Source of the DNA: Planctomycetaceae bacterium
GTDB taxonomy: Bacteria > Planctomycetota > Planctomycetia > Pirellulales > Pirellulaceae
DNA: 64,000 nt
Assembly (NCBI GenBank): GCA_002862205.1
Contig: PKCN01000312.1
Span: forward strand, 1-64,000
Direction: 5' to 3'
Shown in pieces: positions 47,168 to 57,869 of the stretch. The position numbers were made by a program, and so were the translations under genes. The number at the start of each line of letters is the position of its first letter. Position 1 is the stretch's first letter. The notes beneath the pieces are model-generated. The model saw nothing but the letters and a program-made list of their open reading frames with translations. It had not been told where the DNA came from and ran no database searches.

Positions 47168-50100
47168 ATGAAAAAAACAGGAAATCTTCTACTGGACGCT
47201 AAATTTATTTGCGTTTCAAGCGTATTATCCGCAGTGCTGTTGTTTGGTGGTCCAGCGATCAAGGCTGAGGAGTTCAGGCAGCCTGAGCCTTTGGTTCCAG
47301 ACGTAGCTGAGGCTTCACAGGAAGGGGTCGAGTCGATGGCGGGAATTCGAATTCCGCCAGGCTGGGAAATTCAGTTGTATGCAGCTGAGCCTGAAATTGC
47401 CAATGTGGTTGCATTTGACATCGATAACCGGGGGCGGATTTACGTTTGCGAGACGTTTCGTCAAAACCGGGGAGTGACTGATAATCGTGCACATGACGAC
47501 GAATGGGTGCGGGCCGATCTGGCATCGCAAACCGTGCAAGATCGGATTGATTACCACAAAAGGTTGCTCGGGGACGCAGCCATCACCTACGCGCAGCATG
47601 ATGACCGCATACGCCGCCTCGAGGATTCTGATGGTGATGGAAAAGCTGATCGCAATTACATCCTGGCAAACGGATTCAATCGGCTGGAAGAGGGAACGGG
47701 TGCCGGGATTCTGGTTCGGGGAACTGACATTTATTACACGTGCATCCCGAAACTCTGGAAACTGACTGATCCTGACGATAACGGAGTGGCCGACGAGAGG
47801 GTTGTGTTATCGGATGGCTACGGAGTGCGTGTCGCATTTCGGGGGCATGATATGCATGGTCTTGTTCTTGGCCCTGATGGTCGTCTGTATTTCAGTATTG
47901 GTGATCGTGGATATCACGTCACGACCGATGACGGGCGCGTATTGGCCAACCCAGAATCAGGCGCTGTATTTCGGTGTGAGTTGGATGGATCGGGGTTGGA
48001 AGTTTTCGCCAGTGGTTTACGCAATCCACAGGAACTTGCATTCAACGATGTAGGTGATCTGTTCTCCGTAGACAACAACAGCGACAGTGGAGATCAGGCA
48101 CGCATCGTGCATATTCTTGAAGGAGGGGATTCAGGCTGGCGGATGCACTATCAGTACTTGCCTGATCGAGGTCCCTTCAATCGCGATCGAATTTGGGAAC
48201 CACTTCACCCGGAACAGCCGGCGTATATCGTTCCTCCTATCGCGAATTTGACCGATGGCCCAAGTGGCTTGGCATTTTATCCGGGAACTGGTTTCGGTGA
48301 TGCTCTCAAGGACAAGTTTCTGATCTGTGACTTTCGTGGCGGACCCGCAAATAGCGGAATCCGTGGTTTCATGTTGCAGTCGGAGGGTGCTTTTTATCGC
48401 CTCTCCAGTAACAGTGACCCGATTTGGTCCGTGTTGGCAACGGATATCGCTTTTGGTCCTGATGGTGCCCTCTATATCAGCGATTGGGTTGATGGTTGGG
48501 ACGGTTTGGGCAAGGGAAGGATGTACCGGGTAACGGATCCAGATTATCGTGACACTCCGCTCGTGAAAGAAGTGCAACAGTTGCTCGGAGCAGATTGGAC
48601 TCGGCATACCATTGAAGCACTCACGGATTATCTTGCCCATCCTGATCGGCGTATCCGCTTCGAGTCGCAGTGGGAACTGGCTCGACGGCATGAACTCGAT
48701 ACGTTGCTCGCTTTAACGACGGATGGGGAATTCAATCCCATCGGGCGTTTGCACGCCCTTTGGGGAGCGGATCAGATTATCCGGCGGGATCCGGAAGTCC
48801 GCGAGTCATCATTGAAAATGTTGCGTCCACTCCTGCAGGAAAAAGATGGCGTGCTGCGTGCCGCGGCAGCAAAAATTGCCGGCGAGAGATTGGATGCAAA
48901 CGCGGTGACAAGACTGCGAGAACTATTGAGTGATTCTTCACCACGCGTTCAATATTTTTCGACATTAGCTCTCGCCCAACTAAAGGATGCTGATTCTCTG
49001 CCGCAAGTGATGGAGCTCCTGGTCGCCGCCGATAACAAGGATCCGGCTTTACGGCATGCCGGGGTGATGTACCTCACAAGTCTTCGGAACCCGGCGAAAA
49101 TCGCGGATCTGCATAAGCACTCGAATGCAAACGTCCGGCGAGCTGCGGTGGTAGCGTTGAGGCGTTTGAAAGCCAAAGACATTTCCCTCTTTCTGAGTGA
49201 TTCGAGTGATCTTGTCGTGATGGAGGCCGTCAGGGCCATCCACGATGAGCCCGTCCCGTCAGCCATGAATGCCTTGGCAGACATGATTAGCGCATCGGAT
49301 GGTTCCAACGAGTCATTGAGGCGGGTTCTGAATGCCAATTATCGAATGGGAACAGCAGAGTCTGCTGCGAAACTGGCAGCCTTCGCGAGCCGGGAATCAG
49401 CACTGCCAGAGATGCGGATAGAAGCTTTGGAGATGTTAGGGCAGTGGGGAAAACCGGACCCCCGCGATCGTGTTTTGAATGCCTATCGCCCGCTGGTGGA
49501 GCGTAAAGCGGTGGTCGCGAAAAAGGTTCTCGAGCCACATCTTGCTTCTTTAATCACGTCCCCTGAGTCGGTTCGTGAAAAAGCCATCGATGTGGCGTCA
49601 AGATTAGGGATTGCCGGAATCGCACCCGTGCTGGTCGAGCGTATCTCAAATTCAGATCTTTCAGCCTCCACAAGAGCCGTGTCCCTGTCAGCTTTGAATC
49701 GACTGGATTCCAAGAAGGCGGTTGCCTTGGCAAAGCAAGTGAAATTGAAACCAGTGACGGATTTATTACCTCAGGCATTGCAAGTGCTGGCACAGCATGA
49801 CGCCGAAGCCTCTCTACCGCGTTTCATTGAGGCTACACAGAGCCGGAATATGAAAGTGAGACAACTTGCCTGGGATATCCTCGCTAATTGTGATGGCCCT
49901 GATGCCTTGGCGATCATTCAAAGTGGTGTTCAATCTTACATGGATGCCACACTTGCTGGGGATGTGCATTTGAATGTGATTGAAGCATCCAAAGGCAAGA
50001 TTGGCGATGAGCTTCAGGCAGCCTTGGATAGTCATGTCAAGGCATTGTCTGAGAAGGATCCGTTGGCTCTCTGGTTGGTTGCCTTGGAAGGAGGTGATGT

Positions 50101-50539
50101 TGCCAAGGGCAAGCAGAGCTTCTTTGAAAATACAAAACTGTCTTGTCTGCGATGCCACAAAGTTGATCGTGCGGGGGGAGCAGTGGGACCTGAGCTCACC
50201 CGTATCGGAGAACAAAAAGATCGAAGATATTTGTTGGAGTCCATCTGTTTGCCGAATGCGCAGATCGCCAAGAATTTTGAAACAGCAGTGATTGCCAATG
50301 ATCTTGGTCAGGTTTTTACCGGTATCGTGAAGTCTGAAAATGACGATTTCATCGAGCTGATTCAAAATGATGGTGGGCAAGTACGCGTTCTGATTGATGA
50401 GATCGTCGCACGGCGGAAAGGAAATTCTTCCATGCCAACAGACCTGATCAAGCTGATGTCCAAGAGAGAATTGAGGAATCTCGTCGCTTATCTTGCCAGT
50501 TTAAAGGGAAGCAAACGTGGTGCTGATGAGGTTGAGTGA
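47168..50539 (+). CDS. PVC-type heme-binding CxxCH protein (beta-propeller + HEAT repeats + cytochrome c domain)
   Basis: WEIQLYAAEPEIANVVAFDIDNRGRIYVCETFRQNRG...FASGLRNPQELAFN...HEAT-like helices...KGKQSFFENTKLSCLRCHKVDRAGGAVGPELTRIGEQKDRRYLLESI; start internal to ORF 47027. Confidence 0.92.
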   Translation: MKKTGNLLLDAKFICVSSVLSAVLLFGGPAIKAEEFRQPEPLVPDVAEASQEGVESMAGIRIPPGWEIQLYAAEPEIANVVAFDIDNRGRIYVCETFRQNRGVTDNRAHDDEWVRADLASQTVQDRIDYHKRLLGDAAITYAQHDDRIRRLEDSDGDGKADRNYILANGFNRLEEGTGAGILVRGTDIYYTCIPKLWKLTDPDDNGVADERVVLSDGYGVRVAFRGHDMHGLVLGPDGRLYFSIGDRGYHVTTDDGRVLANPESGAVFRCELDGSGLEVFASGLRNPQELAFNDVGDLFSVDNNSDSGDQARIVHILEGGDSGWRMHYQYLPDRGPFNRDRIWEPLHPEQPAYIVPPIANLTDGPSGLAFYPGTGFGDALKDKFLICDFRGGPANSGIRGFMLQSEGAFYRLSSNSDPIWSVLATDIAFGPDGALYISDWVDGWDGLGKGRMYRVTDPDYRDTPLVKEVQQLLGADWTRHTIEALTDYLAHPDRRIRFESQWELARRHELDTLLALTTDGEFNPIGRLHALWGADQIIRRDPEVRESSLKMLRPLLQEKDGVLRAAAAKIAGERLDANAVTRLRELLSDSSPRVQYFSTLALAQLKDADSLPQVMELLVAADNKDPALRHAGVMYLTSLRNPAKIADLHKHSNANVRRAAVVALRRLKAKDISLFLSDSSDLVVMEAVRAIHDEPVPSAMNALADMISASDGSNESLRRVLNANYRMGTAESAAKLAAFASRESALPEMRIEALEMLGQWGKPDPRDRVLNAYRPLVERKAVVAKKVLEPHLASLITSPESVREKAIDVASRLGIAGIAPVLVERISNSDLSASTRAVSLSALNRLDSKKAVALAKQVKLKPVTDLLPQALQVLAQHDAEASLPRFIEATQSRNMKVRQLAWDILANCDGPDALAIIQSGVQSYMDATLAGDVHLNVIEASKGKIGDELQAALDSHVKALSEKDPLALWLVALEGGDVAKGKQSFFENTKLSCLRCHKVDRAGGAVGPELTRIGEQKDRRYLLESICLPNAQIAKNFETAVIANDLGQVFTGIVKSENDDFIELIQNDGGQVRVLIDEIVARRKGNSSMPTDLIKLMSKRELRNLVAYLASLKGSKRGADEVE

Positions 50540-50962
50540 TCCATATTGTTCGTGTTGTGACGATTTGGGTTTGTCAGCCAATTGCGATGAATGACGGTCG
50601 ATTGGTACTTATCTGAATCGGTCCGGCTGGCAAAAAAACCGATTGCTCAAGTGCACGGATAGGCCTTGCTGGGTGTCTCCAATCGGGATTCTTCCGGTCG
50701 GGATTTTTCTGATCAGGGGCCTTCTTGCTGGGACAGGTTGTCAACAGAATCAGCGATTCGGGGTCCTGTTCATTGTTCAATGATTTGTTGCCTCGTCATT
50801 TTTCGTGACCTACATTCCAATAACCAACCAGGTTTCTGTGTGCGATTCAGGTCGCACGAGTGGGCAAGACAGAAGTGGTTGGTCTGCTTCTCAGTCATTT
50901 TGGGCTCGAATTGAGATTCGGCCCGCGAACGCAGTTACAGCCAGCCCACAGCTTTTTCAATC

Positions 50963-51295
50963 ATGACCTGCCAAGACCTTGCTAAGCGTATTTCCGGTTT
51001 GCGACCGGATCTTTCCCCTGTCGATGTTGCTCGCCTGACGTTAATGATCCTTGCTCGGAACAATGACGATGTGATTTTAAGCGACGATGATGCGTTGTAC
51101 GCCGAGTGGCGTCATGCTTCATTTCGATTGGAAGCAGCTTCTGATCAACATGCGGCGGTTGCCGTTGAACTCGAGCGTTTATACGAAGACAATCGAGTCG
51201 AGTTTAGCGAAGAGCAACTCTGGACTCTGTTGCGTGCAGTGAAAGTTCAGAGCCAACTGCTCGAGATCTATACGGAACAGACGCAACTTGTTTGA
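50963..51295 (+). CDS. small hypothetical acidic protein
   Basis: 110 aa, helix-rich; ends directly against the convergent acyltransferase stop. Confidence 0.65.
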   Translation: MTCQDLAKRISGLRPDLSPVDVARLTLMILARNNDDVILSDDDALYAEWRHASFRLEAASDQHAAVAVELERLYEDNRVEFSEEQLWTLLRAVKVQSQLLEIYTEQTQLV

Positions 51296-51904
51296 TCAAT
51301 GCTCTTTCAATTGTTGAACAGCTTGCCGGGCTCTTGCGAGAAAGGCATTCTTGGGTTCACCTGATTCCAGAAAGATCGGTGATCCAATGGTAATGCAACT
51401 GAGCAACGGAACTGGCAGAACTTCTCCTCTGGGCAGGATCCGGTTCACATTATCGATGTAGACCGGTACCAGTTCCAGATCAGGACGTTTTTTCGCCATG
51501 TAGAATAGGCCACTTTTGAAGTTTCCCATTTCGTCATCGCTTGATGACCTTCCACCTTCTGGGAACATGATCAGTGAATATACATCACCCATTTGCTGCA
51601 ACATGATATCGATGGGGCTCTTGTGAACCTTGATTTGCTTGCGATCGACAAGCAGTGCATTGAAGCTTTCAGCCATGTGGGGCTTAAGCCAACCTTTGGA
51701 CCAGTAATCTTTCGCCGCGACGGGACGTGTGATTCGGCGCAATTCGCGCGGCAACGCTGACCACAACACGACGGCATCGAGGTGGCTGGTGTGATTGGCA
51801 AAGTAGATGCGTTGACAGGTGTCCGGTTGGCAATCGACCCAACGTACTGTGAATCCACTGAATAGCTTTGCCAGTAGAACGATTACATGACTTGTGAATG
51901 TCAT
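51296..51904 (-). CDS. 1-acyl-glycerol-3-phosphate acyltransferase (PlsC-like)
   Basis: RIYFANHTSHLDAVVLWSAL (NHxxxxD), LIMFPEGGRSSSDDEMGNFKSGLFYMA. Confidence 0.9.
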   Translation of the reverse strand: MTFTSHVIVLLAKLFSGFTVRWVDCQPDTCQRIYFANHTSHLDAVVLWSALPRELRRITRPVAAKDYWSKGWLKPHMAESFNALLVDRKQIKVHKSPIDIMLQQMGDVYSLIMFPEGGRSSSDDEMGNFKSGLFYMAKKRPDLELVPVYIDNVNRILPRGEVLPVPLLSCITIGSPIFLESGEPKNAFLARARQAVQQLKEH

Positions 51905-51983
51905 TTGCTCAATCCTGGGTCAAAGTCGTTCGGCATGGTGCACGTGGAATCGAGGTAGCAAGCATGTTTGCTCAGGATCATTT

Positions 51984-54335
51984 TCATCCAACAATATTGT
52001 CCCCTGCGTTTTCCTGTTGGTGAATGGTTACAGGCCAGCCAGAAAATTGATTTTCAGCTTTTCCATCGGTGGCATCGATCAGGAAGCGAAAACTGTCAAT
52101 CAGGTATGTCTTTTCCTGTGTGTCGACAGTCACGAGCCCAAAGCCACTACCTTTTTGGTGTGCCTTTTCGTATCGATTTTTCTTTGTACCGACTTCCGGG
52201 TTTCCAACGGCGTAAACGTAAATCATGTTTCCGAAGCCGTCGAGGTATTCACCCGTATTTTCCAGCCCGTGTGTCGGTCGTTCTTGATGAGGCATTCCAA
52301 CGTCATCGGGTCGCCACCAACGCGGGTAGCCTGCGGCGATCGCGGGGGTGCAAAATGACCACATGCTGTCGCGTTGTCGGTCGACTCCATATTGTGAGAG
52401 CGACGTGAGGTGCTGGTCACCATTGATGTGCAGGGCTTTTGAGTCGCGAAGAATATCAATCGCGCGGTTGCGCGGTGTTTGCGGCCAACCCCCGGAATCG
52501 AGATCTGCTTTCAGATAACCATCATATTTTCCATGGTGCGTTGCCACGCCCGCAAATACTGTTTGGCTCAACAGAATTTTCATCTTGTGCCCACGCCAAT
52601 CTTTACCCCATTTTTCCAGAAAAGACTCTTGGCGGGATCCAAGTAATTGCAGACCCTTTTTGTCCAGCACGGATGTCTGAAAGTCTTGATCCTTGACATG
52701 ATCTGCGCGACCACTTCCAGTGTCGACCAACTGTGGACCGCTTTTGAATTGCCGATCTCCGAGGATAGCGAATCCGACGTTGCCGTAGACCATGTCACCG
52801 TAGTAAACACTGATACCTTGTTGGACGGGGGTGGAGTCGTAAAAATCCGGATGGTGTGAGGTGTTTGTCTTGTGAACCACATTAACCATGCGGGCGGGTT
52901 CTCTGTACCCGCCGTTTGATGAAGCGCCTCCCGTTTGAATGTCCATAGGAGCACCACCTTCACCCCAGATGTTGCCTTGGAAAACATCATGGTCATCCGC
53001 AATGCAGATGGTGGGTCGGTCACGCATCGCTTCCCGGAAAGACCATCCGAACATGTAGTACTTGCGCAGGTAGTTCAGGATCGCGGGTCCTGCCGGATCA
53101 CGAATCAGTCCGTATCCTCCATGGCTCTCGTACAGTTGATCACCTGAAAAATAGATCAGGTCCGGGTCAAGTTGGAGGATGTTTTCAGCCACAGGTTCAT
53201 AAGGAAAACCGTAGTGATTTTGGCATGTCAATGCTCCAATTCTCAGTGGGCGACCCGATGGATTGGATCTGATCTTTCCGATCCAACTAGATTCTTCCTC
53301 GGTCCCGTCTGTTTTTTGCTCGCGATACAACAATCGGAATGGGGTGGCCACTTTCTCGTTCCAGTTTGGAATTCGGAAAGTCGATGTCCATGCATCTGTA
53401 TCCAACGTTGCATTACCGAGTGATTTCCAGTTGCCATCGATGTTTACCTGCAGTTCAACCGCCTTGTTGTCTTGCTCTCCCAACGGTCCGGTTAGTGCGC
53501 TTATTTTGAGGACAAAACCCTCATCGCTACGTGAATCACTGAGGGAATACATTGACCAGAGGATCGGGCCGAATTCCCGTGACTTGTCGATTGTGAATGC
53601 ATTTCCCGCAACCGACCAATCTTTGAATCGGTACTGACCACCCTGTCCCTTTTTCAGCTTGGCATCAAAGTTATTCACGAGGGACACATTTCCGAGCACC
53701 GCCTCAGAGGGAACTTTTGCAGTCAGTTGATCAATTTTTTCTCCGCCAGTTGTTTCTGCTGTGAGGGTCAGTTCGATCTGACCGCTCTGGTCGCGTGCTA
53801 CCAGTTTCAGCGTGGTTTCCTGATCAAGATTGATGGCTTTGGTTCCGCGGTTGCGACCGAGCAGGAGTTTGTTCTCCAGAACTCCTGCATTGATTCCACC
53901 ATTGGCAAAACAGTTGCTGCGATATTCGTTCAGTTCACTTTTGGTTCCGATGCGAAAACCCGCACCGGCACCTTTACGTTGGCCACCAATTTTCTGCAGC
54001 GACACGCTCATATCCGCTGTGCCATTGGGATCGGTCCACTGATGCGTGATGAGGTGCAGATTGCGATTTCCTCCGGTTGTCTGGCACTCTGCTGCGCCAT
54101 CCTTCACACACCAGTCCTCCATGGGATTGGCCCAGATGCGTGAATCCAGCCAGACACGATCATGCGTGTCGGTCCATGAGATGATGGTAGCCTGATCCGA
54201 GGATTCAGGCGCCTGATCTGCTTTGCTCTTCCGGGTTGGATTCTGATCGCCACATAAGGTTCGTGAAAAGCCGAAGCATGCTCCTCCAAGAGCGAACAAT
54301 TTCAGAGCGATGCGTCGGGTCAGGGATTTCATCAA
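51984..54335 (-). CDS. alkaline phosphatase D-like (PhoD) metallophosphoesterase
   Basis: [18 protein letters not shown] signal; [12 protein letters not shown]...[21 protein letters not shown]...[28 protein letters not shown]...[17 protein letters not shown]. Confidence 0.88.
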   Translation of the reverse strand: MMKSLTRRIALKLFALGGACFGFSRTLCGDQNPTRKSKADQAPESSDQATIISWTDTHDRVWLDSRIWANPMEDWCVKDGAAECQTTGGNRNLHLITHQWTDPNGTADMSVSLQKIGGQRKGAGAGFRIGTKSELNEYRSNCFANGGINAGVLENKLLLGRNRGTKAINLDQETTLKLVARDQSGQIELTLTAETTGGEKIDQLTAKVPSEAVLGNVSLVNNFDAKLKKGQGGQYRFKDWSVAGNAFTIDKSREFGPILWSMYSLSDSRSDEGFVLKISALTGPLGEQDNKAVELQVNIDGNWKSLGNATLDTDAWTSTFRIPNWNEKVATPFRLLYREQKTDGTEEESSWIGKIRSNPSGRPLRIGALTCQNHYGFPYEPVAENILQLDPDLIYFSGDQLYESHGGYGLIRDPAGPAILNYLRKYYMFGWSFREAMRDRPTICIADDHDVFQGNIWGEGGAPMDIQTGGASSNGGYREPARMVNVVHKTNTSHHPDFYDSTPVQQGISVYYGDMVYGNVGFAILGDRQFKSGPQLVDTGSGRADHVKDQDFQTSVLDKKGLQLLGSRQESFLEKWGKDWRGHKMKILLSQTVFAGVATHHGKYDGYLKADLDSGGWPQTPRNRAIDILRDSKALHINGDQHLTSLSQYGVDRQRDSMWSFCTPAIAAGYPRWWRPDDVGMPHQERPTHGLENTGEYLDGFGNMIYVYAVGNPEVGTKKNRYEKAHQKGSGFGLVTVDTQEKTYLIDSFRFLIDATDGKAENQFSGWPVTIHQQENAGDNIVG

Positions 54336-54412
54336 ATCTTCTTTTCACTGGTCATGGCGTATTGAGTGTGATGGCGTGCTGGTTCGCTATACGATGCTCC
54401 ACTGGTGAAGCT

Positions 54413-56338
54413 TTAGAGTTCGATACCCGATAGTCCATCCCAGCGGACAAATCCCTCGATCGCGGCATATTCGGCGAGCCCAATCTCATCGTACCGTCTT
54501 GCGGTATCTGCGTTACGTTGTTCGGCTCGCTGCCAGAATTCTCTCACATCGGATCCGGGGAACAGAGCGCGATCTTTTTGTGATTCATGTTTGAAGATGG
54601 CCGCCCGCTTTTTCGCAACTTCAGTTGGGCTTAGCGGGACAGCCATTTCAACTTGATGGGGTGGCCATTCCTGCCAGGCTCCACGATACAACCATATTGC
54701 GCAGCTCTCGTACCATGCATCTCCCTCGCATTGCTTGCAGGCCTGCAGGATGGCTGATAGGCAAGTGCGGTGGGTTCCATGCGGATCGGAGAGGTCGCCT
54801 GCTGCGTAGATTTGATGGGGTTGGACGTCTTGAAGCAGTTCCAACGTGATGCGAATGTCTTCCGATGATATCGGACTCTTTTTAACGCGACCTGTTTGGT
54901 AAAACGGCAAATCAAGGAAATGAAGATACTCGTCTTTGACACCGCAGCAGCGAGCCCCTTCACGTGCTTCGCCGCGCCGGATCAAACCTTTTATTCGCTG
55001 AACCTGGTGGCTGTCTACCTGACCTGGTTGTTTCTTGCGTAATGCATCGTCGATGTGTGATTCCAGTTCTTCGAGTCCTGGAGCGTGAATCTGAAACTCT
55101 GCGCAAAAATCTTCGACGAACTCGGCAAATCGGATCGCATCTTCGTCAAAGACGGCGATATTTCCAGAGGTTTGGTAAGCAATGTGGACTTCGTGTCCCT
55201 GCTCGACCAAGCGAATCAAAGTTCCACCCATCGAAATCACATCATCGTCAGGATGTGGGGAGAAAACGATGATGCGTTTTGGAAAGATATCGTCACGATG
55301 CCCCGGGCGGTCACCAACTTGTTTCGCATGCTCTGGCTTACCCCCGGGCCACCCGGTGATTGTCGATTGCATGTAACGAAAGACTCTCAAATTAATGTCA
55401 TATGCATTCCCATGGGCTGCCAGCAGGTCCTGAAGGCCCTGCTCGTTGTAGTCCGCATCGGTGAGCTTGAGTACGGCTTTCCCAAGTTCCTGCGAGAGAT
55501 CGATCACGGCTCTTCTGATGGTCTCGGGATTCCAGCTGACTTCACCCAAAAGCCATGGCGCCTGAGATCTCGTCAGGCTCGAGGAAGCTGCTTCATCCAA
55601 CAGGAAGTGAGTGTCAGGGTGGTCTTGTAGAAAGGTCGCGGGGATCGTCGTATTGGCATAACCTTCGATGGTTTTCGCGACAATGTCGGCCTTACCTTCA
55701 CCAAACGCGAGCAAGAGAATCCGTTTGGCCTCCAGAATCGTACCCACACCCATTGTGATCGCATAACGGGGAACATTTTCCGCTCCGAAGAAGTCACTGG
55801 CGGCGTCAGTACGGGTGACGCAATCAAGGGTAATCATCCTCGTTCTGGTCGCTCGATCCGAGCCAGGCTCGTTCAAGCCAATATGGCCGGTACGATTAAT
55901 GCCCAGCAGTTGAATATCGATACCCCCGCACTCATGAATCAGTTGCTCATACTGGTGGCAGTATTCAGCGACATCCCCTTTGGAGATGGCTCCATCAGGG
56001 ATGTGAACGTTGCTGGGTTGGATGTCAACGAGATCGAACAAATGCTCGTGCATGAATCGAGCAATGCTCTGCAACTCAAAAGGTTGCATTGGAAAATATT
56101 CATCAAGGTTGAAGGTAATGACGTTGGCAAATGAAACCTCGCCATTTCTGTGCATGCGCACCAACTCATCGTAAACATTGACGGGGGTAGATCCGGCCAC
56201 AAGTCCGAGGACACACATCTGCCCTTTTGAGGCTTTGTCACGTATCAGTTCCGCAATTTCTCTAGCCGCTGCGACACTGGCGTCCGATGCGCGACTGAAT
56301 ACGCGACAGGGGATCCGTTCATTGGGGAATTCAATCAC
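54413..56338 (-). CDS. NagB-like glucosamine-6-phosphate deaminase fused to PIG-L/LmbE deacetylase domain
   Basis: N-terminal VLGLVAGSTPVNVYDELVRMH...TFNLDEYFPM...LLGINRTGHIGLNEPGS; C-terminal RIIVFSPHPDDDVISMGGTLIRLVEQGHEV...DLSDPHGTHRTC. Confidence 0.93.
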   Translation of the reverse strand: MIEFPNERIPCRVFSRASDASVAAAREIAELIRDKASKGQMCVLGLVAGSTPVNVYDELVRMHRNGEVSFANVITFNLDEYFPMQPFELQSIARFMHEHLFDLVDIQPSNVHIPDGAISKGDVAEYCHQYEQLIHECGGIDIQLLGINRTGHIGLNEPGSDRATRTRMITLDCVTRTDAASDFFGAENVPRYAITMGVGTILEAKRILLLAFGEGKADIVAKTIEGYANTTIPATFLQDHPDTHFLLDEAASSSLTRSQAPWLLGEVSWNPETIRRAVIDLSQELGKAVLKLTDADYNEQGLQDLLAAHGNAYDINLRVFRYMQSTITGWPGGKPEHAKQVGDRPGHRDDIFPKRIIVFSPHPDDDVISMGGTLIRLVEQGHEVHIAYQTSGNIAVFDEDAIRFAEFVEDFCAEFQIHAPGLEELESHIDDALRKKQPGQVDSHQVQRIKGLIRRGEAREGARCCGVKDEYLHFLDLPFYQTGRVKKSPISSEDIRITLELLQDVQPHQIYAAGDLSDPHGTHRTCLSAILQACKQCEGDAWYESCAIWLYRGAWQEWPPHQVEMAVPLSPTEVAKKRAAIFKHESQKDRALFPGSDVREFWQRAEQRNADTARRYDEIGLAEYAAIEGFVRWDGLSGIEL

Positions 56339-57360
56339 GTTGTTATTACCTGTTGTGCGACAATGGCTGCTCCAATGACACCGGCATCGTTACCGAGTGA
56401 AGCAAATTCTACTGTCAAATTGGTACCGACTTGCTCGAGAGTGGTGTCGTTGATCGTATTTTGTACGGTTGCCAGAAATCGTTGGCCCACCTTGGATTGG
56501 TTGCCACCGAAGGTCATCGCTCCGCCCAGCAAGACTACATCGGGATCGATCACCTGAGCCAGTTGACCGATTGCCTGGCCGAGATATTCGGCGGTTTGAT
56601 CAACCACGGCGGCGCACAAGTCACAATCAGCTTGTGCTCGTTCGGCAATATCTCGTGGGGTGATATCGCCTGTTGACAATAGCGTAGTGATGTCGGAGTT
56701 TTTTGCTGCCTCTGCTAATGACTGCAACTGTGCCAGCACTCCTTTCGATCCTGCGTACGCTTCCAAGTGACCACGTTTGCCACAAGTGCAGGGAAGGGCA
56801 TTGCTGCCAAATCTGATTGCGATATGACCAAGCTCTCCAGCACAACCGTGATCACCACCATAGGGAGATCCATTGATCACCAGACCGCAGCCCACGCCTG
56901 TGCCGAGCGTTACCAGCGCCAGCGACTTGTTTCCCAGCGATCTCGACGCGTGCTCTGCGTAGGCTGCAGAATTCGCATCATTGACCACTGCGTTTGGCAG
57001 ATCTCTCGCGTCGCCAAGCATCTGCCGCAGACGCTTTCCACGCCACCCCGGAAGGTTCACAACTTCGCGAAGAACTGATTCTTGTGTATCAAGCACACCG
57101 GGGACGGCCAAACCGATACCAGCTAAGGTGAAACGGTCGCTACCGAGGACAGACAACTCACGATCAGCAAAAGCGATAGCCGCGTCAAAGACGCGTTCGG
57201 GTGTGCCGAGTTCCGGAGTTGGTAACGTATCCTTGGCATGTACTGTACCCGTTGAATTAACAAGACCAAGTTTGACATTGGTTCCGCCAACATCGATCCC
57301 AAGAAATAAGGCTCCCTTGGAGAGTCGGGTCGTGGCACTGATCGCAGATTCGCTATTCAT
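56335..57360 (-). CDS. ROK family sugar kinase (glucokinase-like)
   Basis: LFLGIDVGGTNVKLGLV...LVTLGTGVGCGLVINGSPYGGDHGCAGELGHIAIRFGSNALPCTCGKRGHLEAYAG; 4-bp overlap with the NagB-PIG-L gene. Confidence 0.94.
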   Translation of the reverse strand: MNSESAISATTRLSKGALFLGIDVGGTNVKLGLVNSTGTVHAKDTLPTPELGTPERVFDAAIAFADRELSVLGSDRFTLAGIGLAVPGVLDTQESVLREVVNLPGWRGKRLRQMLGDARDLPNAVVNDANSAAYAEHASRSLGNKSLALVTLGTGVGCGLVINGSPYGGDHGCAGELGHIAIRFGSNALPCTCGKRGHLEAYAGSKGVLAQLQSLAEAAKNSDITTLLSTGDITPRDIAERAQADCDLCAAVVDQTAEYLGQAIGQLAQVIDPDVVLLGGAMTFGGNQSKVGQRFLATVQNTINDTTLEQVGTNLTVEFASLGNDAGVIGAAIVAQQVITT

Positions 57361-57665
57361 AAACGCGGTTGTAGGGCTGGCTAGGGAATCCCATCAGTTC
57401 ACGTGAAAATTGATCAAATTCGCCGCAAGCGAGTGATCGAGCACGTCAGCATGATCTTGTGCCTGATTCACTCTCAATGCACAGGACCCAGCAGAGGAGT
57501 ATCCTGTTCTGGTACTCTCCATCCTAATCAAAAACTGATTGCTGCGGCATATGAGTCTGGGAAACTGGCCGGCATGACGCAAAAAGAGTTGGTGGTAGTT
57601 AAGTCGAGTACTATTTGCATCGCACACGGCAGTTTCGATTCCCCGATCACCCCCAAGCAACGTGA

Positions 57666-57692
57666 CCCCCCGATGCGATCCGCACCGGGGGA
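57666..57692. other. G/C-rich imperfect hairpin in ROK-MBL intergenic region
   Basis: CCCCCG-A-TGCG-ATC-CGCA-C-CGGGGG: 10 bp with one A/C mismatch; no clear T-tract on either strand. Confidence 0.45.
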
Positions 57693-57869
57693 TTTGTGTG
57701 GCCTGACTATCCCCCGCTGGTTGCAGAAGTGTCGTAGTCACTCGCCGGCCACATCAGACTTTGATTCAAGGATATGAGTAACAGTTGGCACAACACATCG
57801 GAGGATGAGTTTCGATTTGTGGATGCACAAGTGACTGCGATTGGACCACGTTGGTCGGTCGTCACTGCA

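Noticed and set aside
50574-50780. 68-aa minus ORF with DQKNPDRKNPDWRHP
   Set aside because: Driven by a short intergenic duplication; no support for translation.
57666-57692. GC-rich hairpin as a classic terminator of the MBL gene
   Set aside because: About 180 bp past the stop and without a T-tract; kept only as a structural element.
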